Shown piece by piece: positions 48,147 to 56,725 of a DNA stretch of 64,000 bases. Both the position numbers and the translations under genes were made by a program. Within the stretch, counting starts at the first letter, position 1; each line of letters starts with the position of its first letter. This DNA comes from Polynucleobacter sp. MWH-P3-07-1 (lineage in GTDB: Bacteria > Pseudomonadota > Gammaproteobacteria > Burkholderiales > Burkholderiaceae): assembly GCF_018687555.1 (NCBI RefSeq), contig NZ_CP061296.1:434001-498000 (forward strand), written 5' to 3'. The notes under the pieces are model-generated. The model ran no database searches, was not told the DNA's origin, and worked only from the letters and a program-made list of their open reading frames with translations.

Positions 48147-50339
48147 TTAAGCCTCGATTGGGTGAAGCGCATCAGGTACAAAAGTTTCTGTACCGGCCTC
48201 GATGACGTTAAAAGGGATGCCTAAACCCCAGGCGGCTGCAATAGCAGCACCTAAATTCAGTGAATGCCACTGGGGATCGATAGCAACAGGAGAGGGTGGT
48301 GGCACAGGAATATTCTTTTGATCCTTCAGCCCCCATTTTAGAGCGATCTGCTGTTGGCCAACGATGACTGCACGCCCACCATTCTCGAGGTGAATATTGA
48401 CCAATGCGGAGTTGTGATCCTGGGTAAAGAAAATCACTTCACCATCGGATAGCTCTGCCATCTTCGCAACCCACGCATCGTCTGCATTCAGGACCGCAAC
48501 TCCAGTTGGCAAAACAACATCCACTTGCGTGCGCGTAATGCTGAAGACTTGGTCCTCATCATAGATCGCATATTGTGGAAAGTTAGCCTTGGGGTTGAGG
48601 TTAAGAACCACGCCGACCTGACAGCGGTCATAAGCCAATCCCTCTATCAACATAGAGAGCGCATTATTTTCTATCACGGCGGCTTCGACCGCACGATTCA
48701 ATAATGTTCTTCTCGCATCTTCCCAATTCGCTGAATCCGTTCTTTGTACAGCGCGATTACCAAAATACAAACCTTTGCTACAAGCCAAGCCCACATTGAC
48801 ATTGGTTAGTCGTAAGAAATAGGCAATCATTTCTGCTACAGAGGTTTTGCCTTTTTCGCCGGTGATGCCAACTAAAGGAATGCGGAAGTTCGCACCAGGA
48901 GGGAAGAGATGGTCTGTAATAGCTTTGCCAACAGGCTGAGGACTTCCGCTAGCAGGTTTCAGATGCATTAATAGGCCTGGGCCAGCATTGACCTCGACAA
49001 TCGCAGCACCTTGTTCTGCTAGGGGTTTGCTGATGTCCTGAGCAACCAAGTCGACTCCTGCAATTTCTAGGCCAACAACGCGAGCAGCTAAGGCAACTTG
49101 GCTCGCTACATCTGGATGGACTTGATCAGTGACATCAAATGCGACATTGCCATTACTTTGTATCAGCACCTTTTGGTCAAGGTGAGGAATGCTATTGCCT
49201 GTGAGCTGTTGACGGGCTAACTCGAGTTCAACGGCAGAGTCTATTCGAACAGGATTCAGAGGACACTCTTCGGCAGTCCCGCGACGGGGATCCGAATTGA
49301 TTTGAAGTTCAATCAATTCCTTGACCGTGTGTTTGTTATCACCAGTAATCCAGACAGTTTCGCCTTTGGCAGCAGCAACCACCTGATTGCCAACCACGAG
49401 TAAGCGATGCTCATCGCCGATGATGTGTTTCTCAACCAGCACTTCGCTACCTTCGTTGATAGCGACTGCATAGGCCGCTTCAATCTCAGCTTGGGTATAA
49501 AGGTTAATGAAAACACCGCGACCATGATTGCCATCAATCGGTTTAACAACTACAGGCAGGCCGATATCTTCAGCAGCTTCCCAGGCGTCATCGGGGCTGG
49601 TCACGGTTCTACCTTCGGGGGTGGGAACACCAGCACTGGCAAGCAAACTCTTGGTTAAGTCTTTATCACGAGAAATCGTTTCGGCAATGGCGCTGGTTTG
49701 ATCGGTCTCAGCTGTCCAGATACGACGTTGCTTTGCTCCATAACCAAGTTGTACTAGATTTCCCGAGGACAAACGAATCGATGGAATGCCACGCTCTTCT
49801 GCTGCGTTGACGATACACGCTGTGCTGGGGCCCAACAATAGATCATCGCCGAGCTCGCGAAGATTTTGAATAATGGTTTTGACTTCAGCAACGGGATCTT
49901 TGGTGTCTTGCGCTAAGGCCAAGTACAAATCACGGGCATATTTCAGGGTAGTGAGCGTCACTTCTTCATTGATTGCACTGACGATCACTTTGTAGACGCT
50001 GCGACGATCACCATCACGTGCCTTGCCAAAGCCCCCAGGAATGCCTGCGAGGTTTTGCAGTTCTAGGGTCAGGTGTTCCAAAATATGGCCGGGCCAGGTG
50101 CCTTCTTCTACCCTTTTGAGAAAACCACCCGGTTCGCCATAGCTACAGCGATGCTCTTGCAGACTAGGCAGAGCTTTAACGAGGCGATCATAAAAGCCGG
50201 GAATGAGATTTGAGGGATAGTCCTCTAAATCTCCAATATCGATCCAAACCTCAATAACGGGGTGGTAGGTCCACATATTGGGACCTTTGAGATGCTTAAC
50301 GCTCAGAATCTCAATGGATTTATCAAGTAATTGGGGCAT
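48147..50339 (-). CDS. Cyanophycin synthetase paralogue, CphA2 type (truncated C-terminus)
   Basis: This 730-residue paralogue has the N-terminal domain (SVKHLKGPNMWTYHPVIEVW), an ATP-grasp domain (VVVKPIDGNHGRGVFINL near residue 260) and a Mur-like central domain with P-loop GITGEKGKTSVAE near residue 486. It ends about 126 residues before CphA1 and lacks the Mur C-terminal domain entirely. Known CphA2 enzymes share this truncation and rebuild cyanophycin from beta-aspartyl-arginine dipeptide with one active site, so recycling is a likely role. It is first in the two-gene operon. Confidence 0.9.
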   Translation of the reverse strand: MPQLLDKSIEILSVKHLKGPNMWTYHPVIEVWIDIGDLEDYPSNLIPGFYDRLVKALPSLQEHRCSYGEPGGFLKRVEEGTWPGHILEHLTLELQNLAGIPGGFGKARDGDRRSVYKVIVSAINEEVTLTTLKYARDLYLALAQDTKDPVAEVKTIIQNLRELGDDLLLGPSTACIVNAAEERGIPSIRLSSGNLVQLGYGAKQRRIWTAETDQTSAIAETISRDKDLTKSLLASAGVPTPEGRTVTSPDDAWEAAEDIGLPVVVKPIDGNHGRGVFINLYTQAEIEAAYAVAINEGSEVLVEKHIIGDEHRLLVVGNQVVAAAKGETVWITGDNKHTVKELIELQINSDPRRGTAEECPLNPVRIDSAVELELARQQLTGNSIPHLDQKVLIQSNGNVAFDVTDQVHPDVASQVALAARVVGLEIAGVDLVAQDISKPLAEQGAAIVEVNAGPGLLMHLKPASGSPQPVGKAITDHLFPPGANFRIPLVGITGEKGKTSVAEMIAYFLRLTNVNVGLACSKGLYFGNRAVQRTDSANWEDARRTLLNRAVEAAVIENNALSMLIEGLAYDRCQVGVVLNLNPKANFPQYAIYDEDQVFSITRTQVDVVLPTGVAVLNADDAWVAKMAELSDGEVIFFTQDHNSALVNIHLENGGRAVIVGQQQIALKWGLKDQKNIPVPPPSPVAIDPQWHSLNLGAAIAAAWGLGIPFNVIEAGTETFVPDALHPIEA

Positions 50340-50534
50340 CGTGGGGTATGGAGCTGGGCTTGAGAGGCTTAGCCTAGTCCGACTGTCTTCCTGTTTCTAG
50401 TTTTAATTAAATCCACAAAATCAGCAAAAATACACAAAACGGCTTAGTTGCCTAATTTAACGGCTTTAGGCTCTCTAAAGTTGACAATTGCCATAAATAG
50501 AAAAGACCCACGCTCCACTATACTTTTATAGTTA

Positions 50535-52883
50535 ATGAAACCTGAAAATTCCCCTCAAACCCTGAAACTTCCCAATGATTGGGACGGGGTGCTGGGCGAA
50601 CTCCCATTTTCGATTGCAGATTTTGGCCAATTACTAGCCTGGGCTGAGCTCGATCTAGACCAACATCTGCGCTTTGAAAAGAGTCTTTTGCTATTGCTGG
50701 AAAAAAGTCTAGTTTGGACTAATGGCAAGGAAGCTCTCCAATGGCCCATTACTGCTGAGTGCACTTTGGTCCATGGCGACCATGCTGGGGTAGGGCATCT
50801 CAAATTAGAAACTCCCCAACACCTTGAAAAGATTTGGTATTTCACTTTAGCCGTCAATCCGCATGTTCTGCGTTTGCAAGCCAGTTTCAAAAAGATGAAT
50901 GCAGCGCATCATGTGCATGAAGAACATATTGTCAATGAGTACGACAAACAAATATGCCCCGTTTGTTTAAGTCCAAAACCAGCCAACTCCGATTCATGCC
51001 CAACTTGTGATCCTGAAGATGATGCACCACCGTCTACTTGGACCTTATTTAAATTATGGCGCTTTGCTAAACCCTATAAAAACAAACTCCTCTTAGGATT
51101 TGTGCTGACGCTATTGTCGACGGGTGCCACTCTAGTGCCACCGTATCTCACGATGCCTTTGATGGATCATATTTTGATCCCTTATGAAAAAGGTCAACCC
51201 ATTGATTTTCATTTGGCCAGCCTATATTTGCTGGCGCTCTTTGGTGCGGCCCTCTTGGCTTGGGGCTTAGGTTGGTGGAAAACCTATTTGCTGGCCTTGG
51301 TCAGCGAACGGATTGGTGCCGATCTCCGCAATACCACTTTCGAGCATTTACTCAAATTGTCCTTAGAGTATTTTGGTGGCAAACGGACTGGCGACTTAAT
51401 TGCACGGATTGGCGCTGAGACTGATCGTATCTGCGTTTTCTTGTCGCTGTATGCGCTCGATTTTGCAACCGATGTCTTGATGATCACGATGACTGCTGCC
51501 ATCTTGGTTTCGATTGATCCATTGCTGGCTTTGGTTACTTTAGCGCCCTTGCCTTTCATCGTTTGGATGATTCATGTGGTGCGCGATAGATTGCGCTTTG
51601 GTTTTGAGAAGATCGACCGGATTTGGTCTGAGGTGACGAATATTTTGGCAGACACCATCCCGGGTATTCGTGTAGTCAAAGCATTTGCGCAAGAGGATCG
51701 TGAACTCAAACGCTTTGTTGACTCGAATAAACACAATCTTCAAATCAATGATCGTGTCAATCGGATTTGGGGGTTATTTTCGCCAACCGTCACTCTGCTC
51801 ACTGAAACAGGCCTGTTGGTAGTCTGGGGTTTTGGTATCTGGCAAGTTGCCCACCGCCATATCAGTGTGGGCGTCTTAATCGCTTTCTTGGCTTATATCG
51901 GCCGCTTTTATATCCGCCTAGATTCAATGAGTCGAATTGTTTCGCATACCCAGAAAGCGGCAGCTGGAGCTAAGCGTATTTTCGATATCTTGGATCACGT
52001 CTCGAGTGTTCCAGAGCCAATTAACCCAGCACCGCTTGCAAAGGTTGAGGGCCGCATCAGCCTGAAAGAAGTCGGTTTCCGTTACGGTAATCGCGCAGTG
52101 ACCAAGGGGATCAACCTAGAAATTGCTCCCGGTGAAATGGTGGGTCTGGTTGGGCATAGTGGCTCAGGCAAAAGCACTCTCGTCAATTTGATTTGCCGTT
52201 TCTATGACGTGAGTGCTGGATCGATTGCGCTGGACGGCCGCGATATTCGTAGCATCGGGATTGCAGACTATCGCAAGTGCATTGGCCTAGTGTTACAAGA
52301 GCCTTTCTTGTTCTTCGGCACGATTGCCGAAAATATTGCCTACGGCAAACCTGATGCGACTCGTGAGGAAATCATTGAAGCTGCTAGAGCGGCTCATGCC
52401 CATGAATTTATTCTCCGTTTACCTCTGGGCTATGACTCCCTGGTAGGTGAACGTGGCCAGTCTTTATCGGGTGGCGAGCGTCAACGAATCTCGATTGCGC
52501 GAGCACTGCTCATTAATCCAGCCATTCTGATTTTGGATGAGGCCACCTCTTCGGTTGATACCACTACTGAAAAAGAAATTCAGAAGGCGCTCGATAACTT
52601 AGTCAAAGGCCGCACAACGATTGCGATTGCCCATCGTCTCTCTACCTTGCGCAAGGCAGATCGCTTAGTAGTGTTGGATAAAGGTGAGATTGTGGAGATC
52701 GGTACTCATGAGTCTTTGATGGATGCACAAGGTAGCTATTACCAACTCTATCAAGCTCAAATTCGTCAGGCTGCGGAGTTAGTGGAGGGTGGCGCCATAG
52801 GTGACACTGTTGAGGAAAACAACGATGTCCTCCAAGAAGAGTCTTTGCAAGTGATTGCAAAAAATCTCGGGGCAGGGGTGTGA
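50535..52883 (+). CDS. ABC exporter with N-terminal zinc-ribbon-like region (cyanophycin-associated)
   Basis: This 782-residue half-transporter has three parts. Residues 1-135 form a soluble region I do not recognise. CPVCLSPKPANSDSCPTC near residues 139-156 is a four-cysteine zinc-ribbon-like motif. Then come six membrane helices (about 170-470) and an ATPase with GHSGSGKSTL, LSGGERQRIS and ILDEATSSVD. It is divergent from cphA2 and overlaps the DUF1854 gene. The same pair is known beside cyanophycin genes in other Burkholderiales, but cargo and direction are unknown. No Shine-Dalgarno is seen before the ATG. Confidence 0.88.
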   Translation: MKPENSPQTLKLPNDWDGVLGELPFSIADFGQLLAWAELDLDQHLRFEKSLLLLLEKSLVWTNGKEALQWPITAECTLVHGDHAGVGHLKLETPQHLEKIWYFTLAVNPHVLRLQASFKKMNAAHHVHEEHIVNEYDKQICPVCLSPKPANSDSCPTCDPEDDAPPSTWTLFKLWRFAKPYKNKLLLGFVLTLLSTGATLVPPYLTMPLMDHILIPYEKGQPIDFHLASLYLLALFGAALLAWGLGWWKTYLLALVSERIGADLRNTTFEHLLKLSLEYFGGKRTGDLIARIGAETDRICVFLSLYALDFATDVLMITMTAAILVSIDPLLALVTLAPLPFIVWMIHVVRDRLRFGFEKIDRIWSEVTNILADTIPGIRVVKAFAQEDRELKRFVDSNKHNLQINDRVNRIWGLFSPTVTLLTETGLLVVWGFGIWQVAHRHISVGVLIAFLAYIGRFYIRLDSMSRIVSHTQKAAAGAKRIFDILDHVSSVPEPINPAPLAKVEGRISLKEVGFRYGNRAVTKGINLEIAPGEMVGLVGHSGSGKSTLVNLICRFYDVSAGSIALDGRDIRSIGIADYRKCIGLVLQEPFLFFGTIAENIAYGKPDATREEIIEAARAAHAHEFILRLPLGYDSLVGERGQSLSGGERQRISIARALLINPAILILDEATSSVDTTTEKEIQKALDNLVKGRTTIAIAHRLSTLRKADRLVVLDKGEIVEIGTHESLMDAQGSYYQLYQAQIRQAAELVEGGAIGDTVEENNDVLQEESLQVIAKNLGAGV

Positions 52884-53356
52884 TGATGCATACACAGACG
52901 TATCAATTAGAGCGTGATGATCTCGGCAGATTAGTGTTCATAGATCAGTCAGGTAAACGCCATGTGGGAATTTACCCTGTGCGCGCTTTTCCGATTACCG
53001 CCATTACGGCAGGAATCAGCCTGATGGATTCCTCTGGTAAGGAGTTGTGCTGGTTTACTGATACTGCATCCATTCCTCAAAACGAACTTGCACTGATTGA
53101 AGCGGAATTGGCGACCCGCGAATTTATGCCGGTGATTGAGAAAATTGTGAAGGTCTCTACTTTTGCTACTCCCAGCATCTGGGACATCGAAACTGACCGT
53201 GGTCCAACACGCATCCGACTGAAAGGGGAGGAAGATATCCGCCGGATTGCTGGCAATATTCTCTTGATCTCTGATGCTAATGGCTTGCAATTCCTCATCA
53301 AGGACTCAACCACCTTGGATAGAGGCAGTAAAAAGCTTTTAGACCGCTTCCGTTAA
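52880..53356 (+). CDS. DUF1854 family protein (cyanophycin-associated)
   Basis: This 158-residue soluble protein matches DUF1854. It opens with YQLERDDLGRLVFIDQSGKR and contains VYPVRAFPIT-like and SIWDIETDRGPTRIRLKGEEDIRR segments, with no signal peptide or membrane helix. Its start overlaps the ABC transporter stop by 4 nt (ATGA), so the two are made together and probably form a complex. No enzymatic motif is visible. Function is unknown; a role with the transporter in cyanophycin metabolism is inferred from gene order. Confidence 0.85.
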   Translation: MMMHTQTYQLERDDLGRLVFIDQSGKRHVGIYPVRAFPITAITAGISLMDSSGKELCWFTDTASIPQNELALIEAELATREFMPVIEKIVKVSTFATPSIWDIETDRGPTRIRLKGEEDIRRIAGNILLISDANGLQFLIKDSTTLDRGSKKLLDRFR

Positions 53357-53373
53357 AATCATCAGTTCAAATC

Positions 53374-53449
53374 GCCGCTTTAGCTCAGTTGGTAGAGCAG
53401 TTCATTCGTAATGAAAAGGTCGCCAGTTCGATTCCGGCAAGCGGCACCA
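53374..53449 (+). tRNA. tRNA-Thr (CGT)
   Basis: A 76-nt cloverleaf begins GCCGCTT and ends AAGCGGC-A-CCA, with CCA encoded. The D arm is GCTC...GAGC, the anticodon loop is TTCGTAA with anticodon CGT, and the T loop is GTTCGATTC. The pairing pattern, including a G-A at the top of the anticodon stem, is the same as in E. coli tRNA-Thr(CGT). It reads ACG codons and lies 17 nt after the DUF1854 gene. Confidence 0.97.
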
Positions 53450-53526
53450 CCTAAAATAAGATAAATATTAATTAAATCAAGCACTTAAATGTTTGTGTGC
53501 ACTCTCTTTTGGGAAATTCCCATGGA

Positions 53527-53556
53527 TTGGCAAGGGAATTTTATTAGGGTTATAAT
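53527..53556 (+). promoter_or_regulatory. Strong sigma-70 promoter of the 34-residue gene
   Basis: A -35 TTGGCA (53527-53532) and a perfect -10 TATAAT (53551-53556) are spaced by 18 nt. The expected start near 53563 gives a leader of about 22 nt. A perfect palindrome TGGGAAATTCCCA lies just upstream at 53510-53522 and may be an operator. Confidence 0.7.
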
Positions 53557-53584
53557 CTAGGTATTAACCCTTAGGAGATTCCAA

Positions 53585-53689
53585 ATGACCCAACTAATCA
53601 ACATGATTAATCAACTTTTCACAGAAAAGACAGCCGCTGAAAAGCAAGCTCGTCACTATGATTTTGATGGCGCTTATCGCGGCATGTAA
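53585..53689 (+). CDS. 34-residue small protein of unknown function
   Basis: This short frame encodes a soluble peptide starting MTQLINMINQLFTEKTAAEK and ending DFDGAYRGM. AGGAG at 53573-53577 sits 7 nt before the ATG. It has its own consensus promoter and a UUCG-loop terminator, so it forms a complete unit of about 175 nt. The N-terminal half is an amphipathic helix candidate; the C-terminal part is tyrosine- and aspartate-containing. I do not recognise a family. The RNA could also act as a small regulatory RNA. Confidence 0.65.
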   Translation: MTQLINMINQLFTEKTAAEKQARHYDFDGAYRGM

Positions 53690-53712
53690 TTCCTAGTCAA
53701 ACTAGATTAATT

Positions 53713-53738
53713 AAAAGCCACCTTCGGGTGGCTTTTTT
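53713..53738 (+). terminator. Intrinsic terminator of the small gene
   Basis: AAAAGCCACC at 53713-53722 and GGTGGCTTTT at 53727-53736 form a 10-bp stem closed by a TTCG tetraloop and followed by T residues. It lies 23 nt after the small gene stop. Confidence 0.93.
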
Positions 53739-53797
53739 GTTGCCACTTTCTCGGTTGAGCGATCAAGGGTAATCACTAATCCTGAATTTGGTAATTC

Positions 53798-53839
53798 TTG
53801 ATTACTGTCAATACTATCTAGGTTGGATTGATTGAGAAT
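53798..53839 (+). promoter_or_regulatory. FNR-type box and promoter of the antiporter-family gene
   Basis: TTGATTACTGTCAA at 53798-53811 (TTGAT-N4-GTCAA) precedes a -10-like GAGAAT at 53834-53839 by 22 nt, exactly the arrangement at oxc. A start near 53846 would centre the box at -41.5. A second TTGAT-N5-ATCAA repeat at 53828-53842 overlaps the -10. The start is inferred. Confidence 0.6.
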
Positions 53840-53927
53840 CAATCGAATCTTTTTAATGGCAACTTTAATACGTGAAGCCATTATAAAAATTACAAAATAG
53901 TAAAAACATTTTTGGAGGAGACAGTAA

Positions 53928-55181
53928 GTGACTAAACCTTGGCATAACCGCTGGGCACAGCTTTTTTTCGGCATCATCTGCATGGGCCTTGTCGCTAATT
54001 TGCAATACGCCTGGACTTTATTCGTTAACCCCATTCATGTGAAAACGGATTGGGCGCTTTCCGCAATTCAACTTTCATTCTCCATTTTCATTGTGGTTGA
54101 AACATGGCTAGTGCCAGTTGAAGGATGGATGGTAGACAAGTTTGGCCCCAAAATTGTGATCATGATTGGCGCAGTTTTTGCTGGCGCTGGTTGGGTCATG
54201 GATAGTATGGCAACTTCTTTAGAGATGCTCTATGCCGCTGCAGTGGTTGCAGGTATTGGCGCTGGTTGCGTTTATGGCACCTGCGTTGGTAATGCGCTCA
54301 AATGGTTTCCAGATAAGCGCGGTTTAGCTGCTGGTCTTACTGCCGCTGGTTTCGGTGCTGGTGCTGCAATCACTGTTATTCCCATTGGCAATATGATCAT
54401 TGCTCAGGGATACGAGCAAGCCTTCTTCTTCTTTGGTATCGCTCAAGGTGTATTGATTTTCATCTTGGCTTTATTGATGACTAAGCCTACTCCACCAAAA
54501 GGCATTCAGGCTGCGCCACGTGTTGTTACTACTAAAGTAGATTACACCGCGGGTCAGATGATTAAAAAGCCACTGTTCTGGTTGATCTATGTGATCTTTG
54601 TGGTGGTTGCAGCTGGTGGATTGATGGCAACAGCCCAAATCGGCCCAATTGCAAAAGACTATGGCTTGGCTACTTTACCAATGATGCTCTTTGGTACAAC
54701 CTTGCCTTTGCTCACCATGACCTTGTCGATCGACAATCTCTGCAATGGTTTCACACGTCCTCTGTGCGGATTTATCTCTGACAAGATTGGTCGTGAGAAC
54801 ACGATGTTTATCGTGTTCACTGGTGAGGGCTTAGCCATGCTCGGTTTGATGAACTATGGCCATGACCCAGTCCTATTCATGACCTTTGCAGCTCTGATCT
54901 TTTTGTTCTGGGGTGAGATTTTCTCCATCTTCCCAGCAATTTGCGCAGATACCTTCGGAGTGAAGAATGCGGCTGGTAATGCCGGCACTCTCTACACCGC
55001 CAAGGGAACAGCATCTTTAATCGTGCCGTTTGCTTCAGTACTTTCTGCTGGTGGCAACTGGAACACGGTCTTTATAGCGGGGGCAGTAGTGACTATCACC
55101 GCAGCCTTTACTGCCAAGTTCATTTTGGCACCAGCCCGCAAGCGCTTTATTGATGCCGCTAATGCACGTGGAACGCCTTAA
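53928..55181 (+). CDS. MFS transporter, oxalate/formate antiporter family
   Basis: This 417-residue, twelve-helix transporter belongs to the OFA family. It opens KPWHNRWAQLFFGIICMGLVANLQYAWTLF and has VEGWMVDKFGPK (the helix 2-3 MFS motif) and GIGAGCVYGTCVGNALKWFPDKRGLAAGL, typical of OxlT relatives. In Oxalobacter, OxlT exchanges oxalate for formate and so drives energy conservation with Oxc and Frc. GTG 53928 is preceded by GGAGGAG. The FNR-type box shared with oxc supports oxalate or formate as substrate, but family members also move other acids. Confidence 0.85.
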   Translation: MTKPWHNRWAQLFFGIICMGLVANLQYAWTLFVNPIHVKTDWALSAIQLSFSIFIVVETWLVPVEGWMVDKFGPKIVIMIGAVFAGAGWVMDSMATSLEMLYAAAVVAGIGAGCVYGTCVGNALKWFPDKRGLAAGLTAAGFGAGAAITVIPIGNMIIAQGYEQAFFFFGIAQGVLIFILALLMTKPTPPKGIQAAPRVVTTKVDYTAGQMIKKPLFWLIYVIFVVVAAGGLMATAQIGPIAKDYGLATLPMMLFGTTLPLLTMTLSIDNLCNGFTRPLCGFISDKIGRENTMFIVFTGEGLAMLGLMNYGHDPVLFMTFAALIFLFWGEIFSIFPAICADTFGVKNAAGNAGTLYTAKGTASLIVPFASVLSAGGNWNTVFIAGAVVTITAAFTAKFILAPARKRFIDAANARGTP

Positions 55182-55210
55182 TTGCTTGATTGAGGGGTAA
55201 GTAATCAGCA

Positions 55211-55234
55211 ATCAGGGGCCTACGGGCCCCTGAT
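55211..55234 (+). terminator. Terminator-like hairpin after the antiporter-family gene
   Basis: ATCAGGGGCC (55211-55220) pairs perfectly with GGCCCCTGAT (55225-55234) around a TACG loop, followed by GCATTTTC. The stem is very stable though the T-run is short. Confidence 0.75.
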
Positions 55235-55260
55235 GCATTTTCGGATAAAATCTTTTCACC

Positions 55261-55626
55261 ATGACATTCCGCAATCGCAAACTTGTTCACTGGATCGCTG
55301 CTGCATCGATTCTGATGAGTGCGCTTGCCCCTGCGATTTCTTTGGCGGCAGTCAACGATGTCAACGGATTTGCAATGGAAGTGTGCTCCAGCTCCGGCAG
55401 CAAGATGGTACAGATGCCGTCGGATGATTCTGGTAAAGCGGATATCAAAATGCAAGCTTGTCCCTACTGTCTTGCTCATGCCAGTATTACCCCATCATTT
55501 GAGAGTCACATCTCCGTTAATGCACCTCAAACTTACGCTGTATTTCCAGCGCTTTTCTATCAATCACCCAAGCCACTCGCGAATTGGGTAAGTCCCCCTT
55601 CAGCAGCTCCTCCAGTACAAGCCTAA
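55261..55626 (+). CDS. DUF2946 family secreted protein
   Basis: This 121-residue protein has an N-terminal hydrophobic segment (LVHWIAAASILMSALAPAIS) and a later pair of cysteine sites, EVCSSSG and ACPYCLAHAS, characteristic of DUF2946. The family often lies next to copper resistance and cytochrome assembly genes, and its CPYC motif suggests metal or thiol chemistry outside the inner membrane. Function is not established. It precedes the CASCGC barrel gene by 58 nt, and both may be cotranscribed. Confidence 0.8.
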   Translation: MTFRNRKLVHWIAAASILMSALAPAISLAAVNDVNGFAMEVCSSSGSKMVQMPSDDSGKADIKMQACPYCLAHASITPSFESHISVNAPQTYAVFPALFYQSPKPLANWVSPPSAAPPVQA

Positions 55627-55684
55627 ATTAGTCATTAGGGCATAGCACTTGCTATGCATTGGGTAATTCTTGTTGGAGCAGTAA

Positions 55685-56725
55685 ATGAAATTAAAGAAAT
55701 TAATATTGGCAATGGCATTTCTTATGCCAGTAGCAGAAGTGTTAGCTTGCGCTAGTTGTGGTTGCAGTCTGAATACCGATATTGGTACTCAGGGAATGGG
55801 CATGTCTGGTGGTTGGACTCTAGATGTGCGCTATGACGTACTCAATCAAAACAAGCTTTGGTCTGGGACCAAAAGCATTTCTCAGCAAGCTGTGAACGCT
55901 GCCAATCCCAGTGCTGAGGTTGAGAACTTTACTCAGAATAACTATCTAACCGCCTCTCTGGATTACAACGATGGAGAGGCTTGGGGAGTCACCACATCCT
56001 TGCCATACATCATGAGAACCCATAGTACTTTTGGCTCTGGTGACGGTTCGCCTGATGGTGCGGCAAATGCAAGTAATCCATCCGGAAATGGTTACCTTTC
56101 TCAAGCTTCAGGTTTTGGGGATATGAAAATCATTGGGCGCTACTTTGGGTTTTCTGAAGAAAAAGATTGGGGTTTTCAGTTTGGTGTGAAGCTGCCGACA
56201 GGAAGCAATTCCCAAGTCACAACAAATAATGCAGGTCAGACGCAAGCAGTTGATCCAGGACTGCAGCTAGGTACAGGTTCAACCGATTTAATCGGAGGCA
56301 TTTATAAATTTGGTTTTATCCCCCGGACTGAAAACTGGGGTTACTTTGCCAACCTACAGTATCAAGCAGCGGTTAAGCCGACCAATGTGCCTAGTAGCTT
56401 CGCTACGCTTGGTAACCCAAGTTCCGGATCTTATCGGCCAGGCAATGCATTAAATGTAAACATTGGTACTAATTACCAAGGCTTTGAGAAATGGGTGCCC
56501 ACTGTTCAAATCAATTTCTTAAATAAGAAAGTCGATAGCGGAACTGCCGCGGATACTCTATCAACTGGCGGCACATTGGCATATCTAACACCTGGCGCTT
56601 TGTATAACCTAAGTGATAAAACCCAGCTCTATGCAAACGTGCAGCTACCGATTTATCAAAACGTGAACGGCTATCAGTTAGTACCCACCTATATTGCATC
56701 AATGGGTGTACGAGTGCGTTTCTAA
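55685..56725 (+). CDS. Outer-membrane barrel-like protein with N-terminal CASCGC motif
   Basis: This 346-residue protein has a signal peptide (KKLILAMAFLMPVAEVLA) and a mature N-terminus beginning CASCGCSLNTD. The rest is glycine-, asparagine- and aromatic-rich alternating sequence ending MGVRVRF, typical of outer-membrane beta-barrels with a terminal phenylalanine. The cysteine after VLA could be lipidated, or the CxxCxC group could bind metal such as copper. Neighbouring DUF2946, TlpA and PCu(A)C genes favour a copper or thiol role. The specific function is not known. Confidence 0.7.
   Translation: MKLKKLILAMAFLMPVAEVLACASCGCSLNTDIGTQGMGMSGGWTLDVRYDVLNQNKLWSGTKSISQQAVNAANPSAEVENFTQNNYLTASLDYNDGEAWGVTTSLPYIMRTHSTFGSGDGSPDGAANASNPSGNGYLSQASGFGDMKIIGRYFGFSEEKDWGFQFGVKLPTGSNSQVTTNNAGQTQAVDPGLQLGTGSTDLIGGIYKFGFIPRTENWGYFANLQYQAAVKPTNVPSSFATLGNPSSGSYRPGNALNVNIGTNYQGFEKWVPTVQINFLNKKVDSGTAADTLSTGGTLAYLTPGALYNLSDKTQLYANVQLPIYQNVNGYQLVPTYIASMGVRVRF

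Noticed and set aside
53711..53883. Minus-strand frame of about 57 residues between the small gene and the OFA gene
   Set aside because: It lacks a ribosome-binding site, its last codons (KPPEGGF) are just the terminator hairpin read in reverse, and it covers the OFA promoter box.
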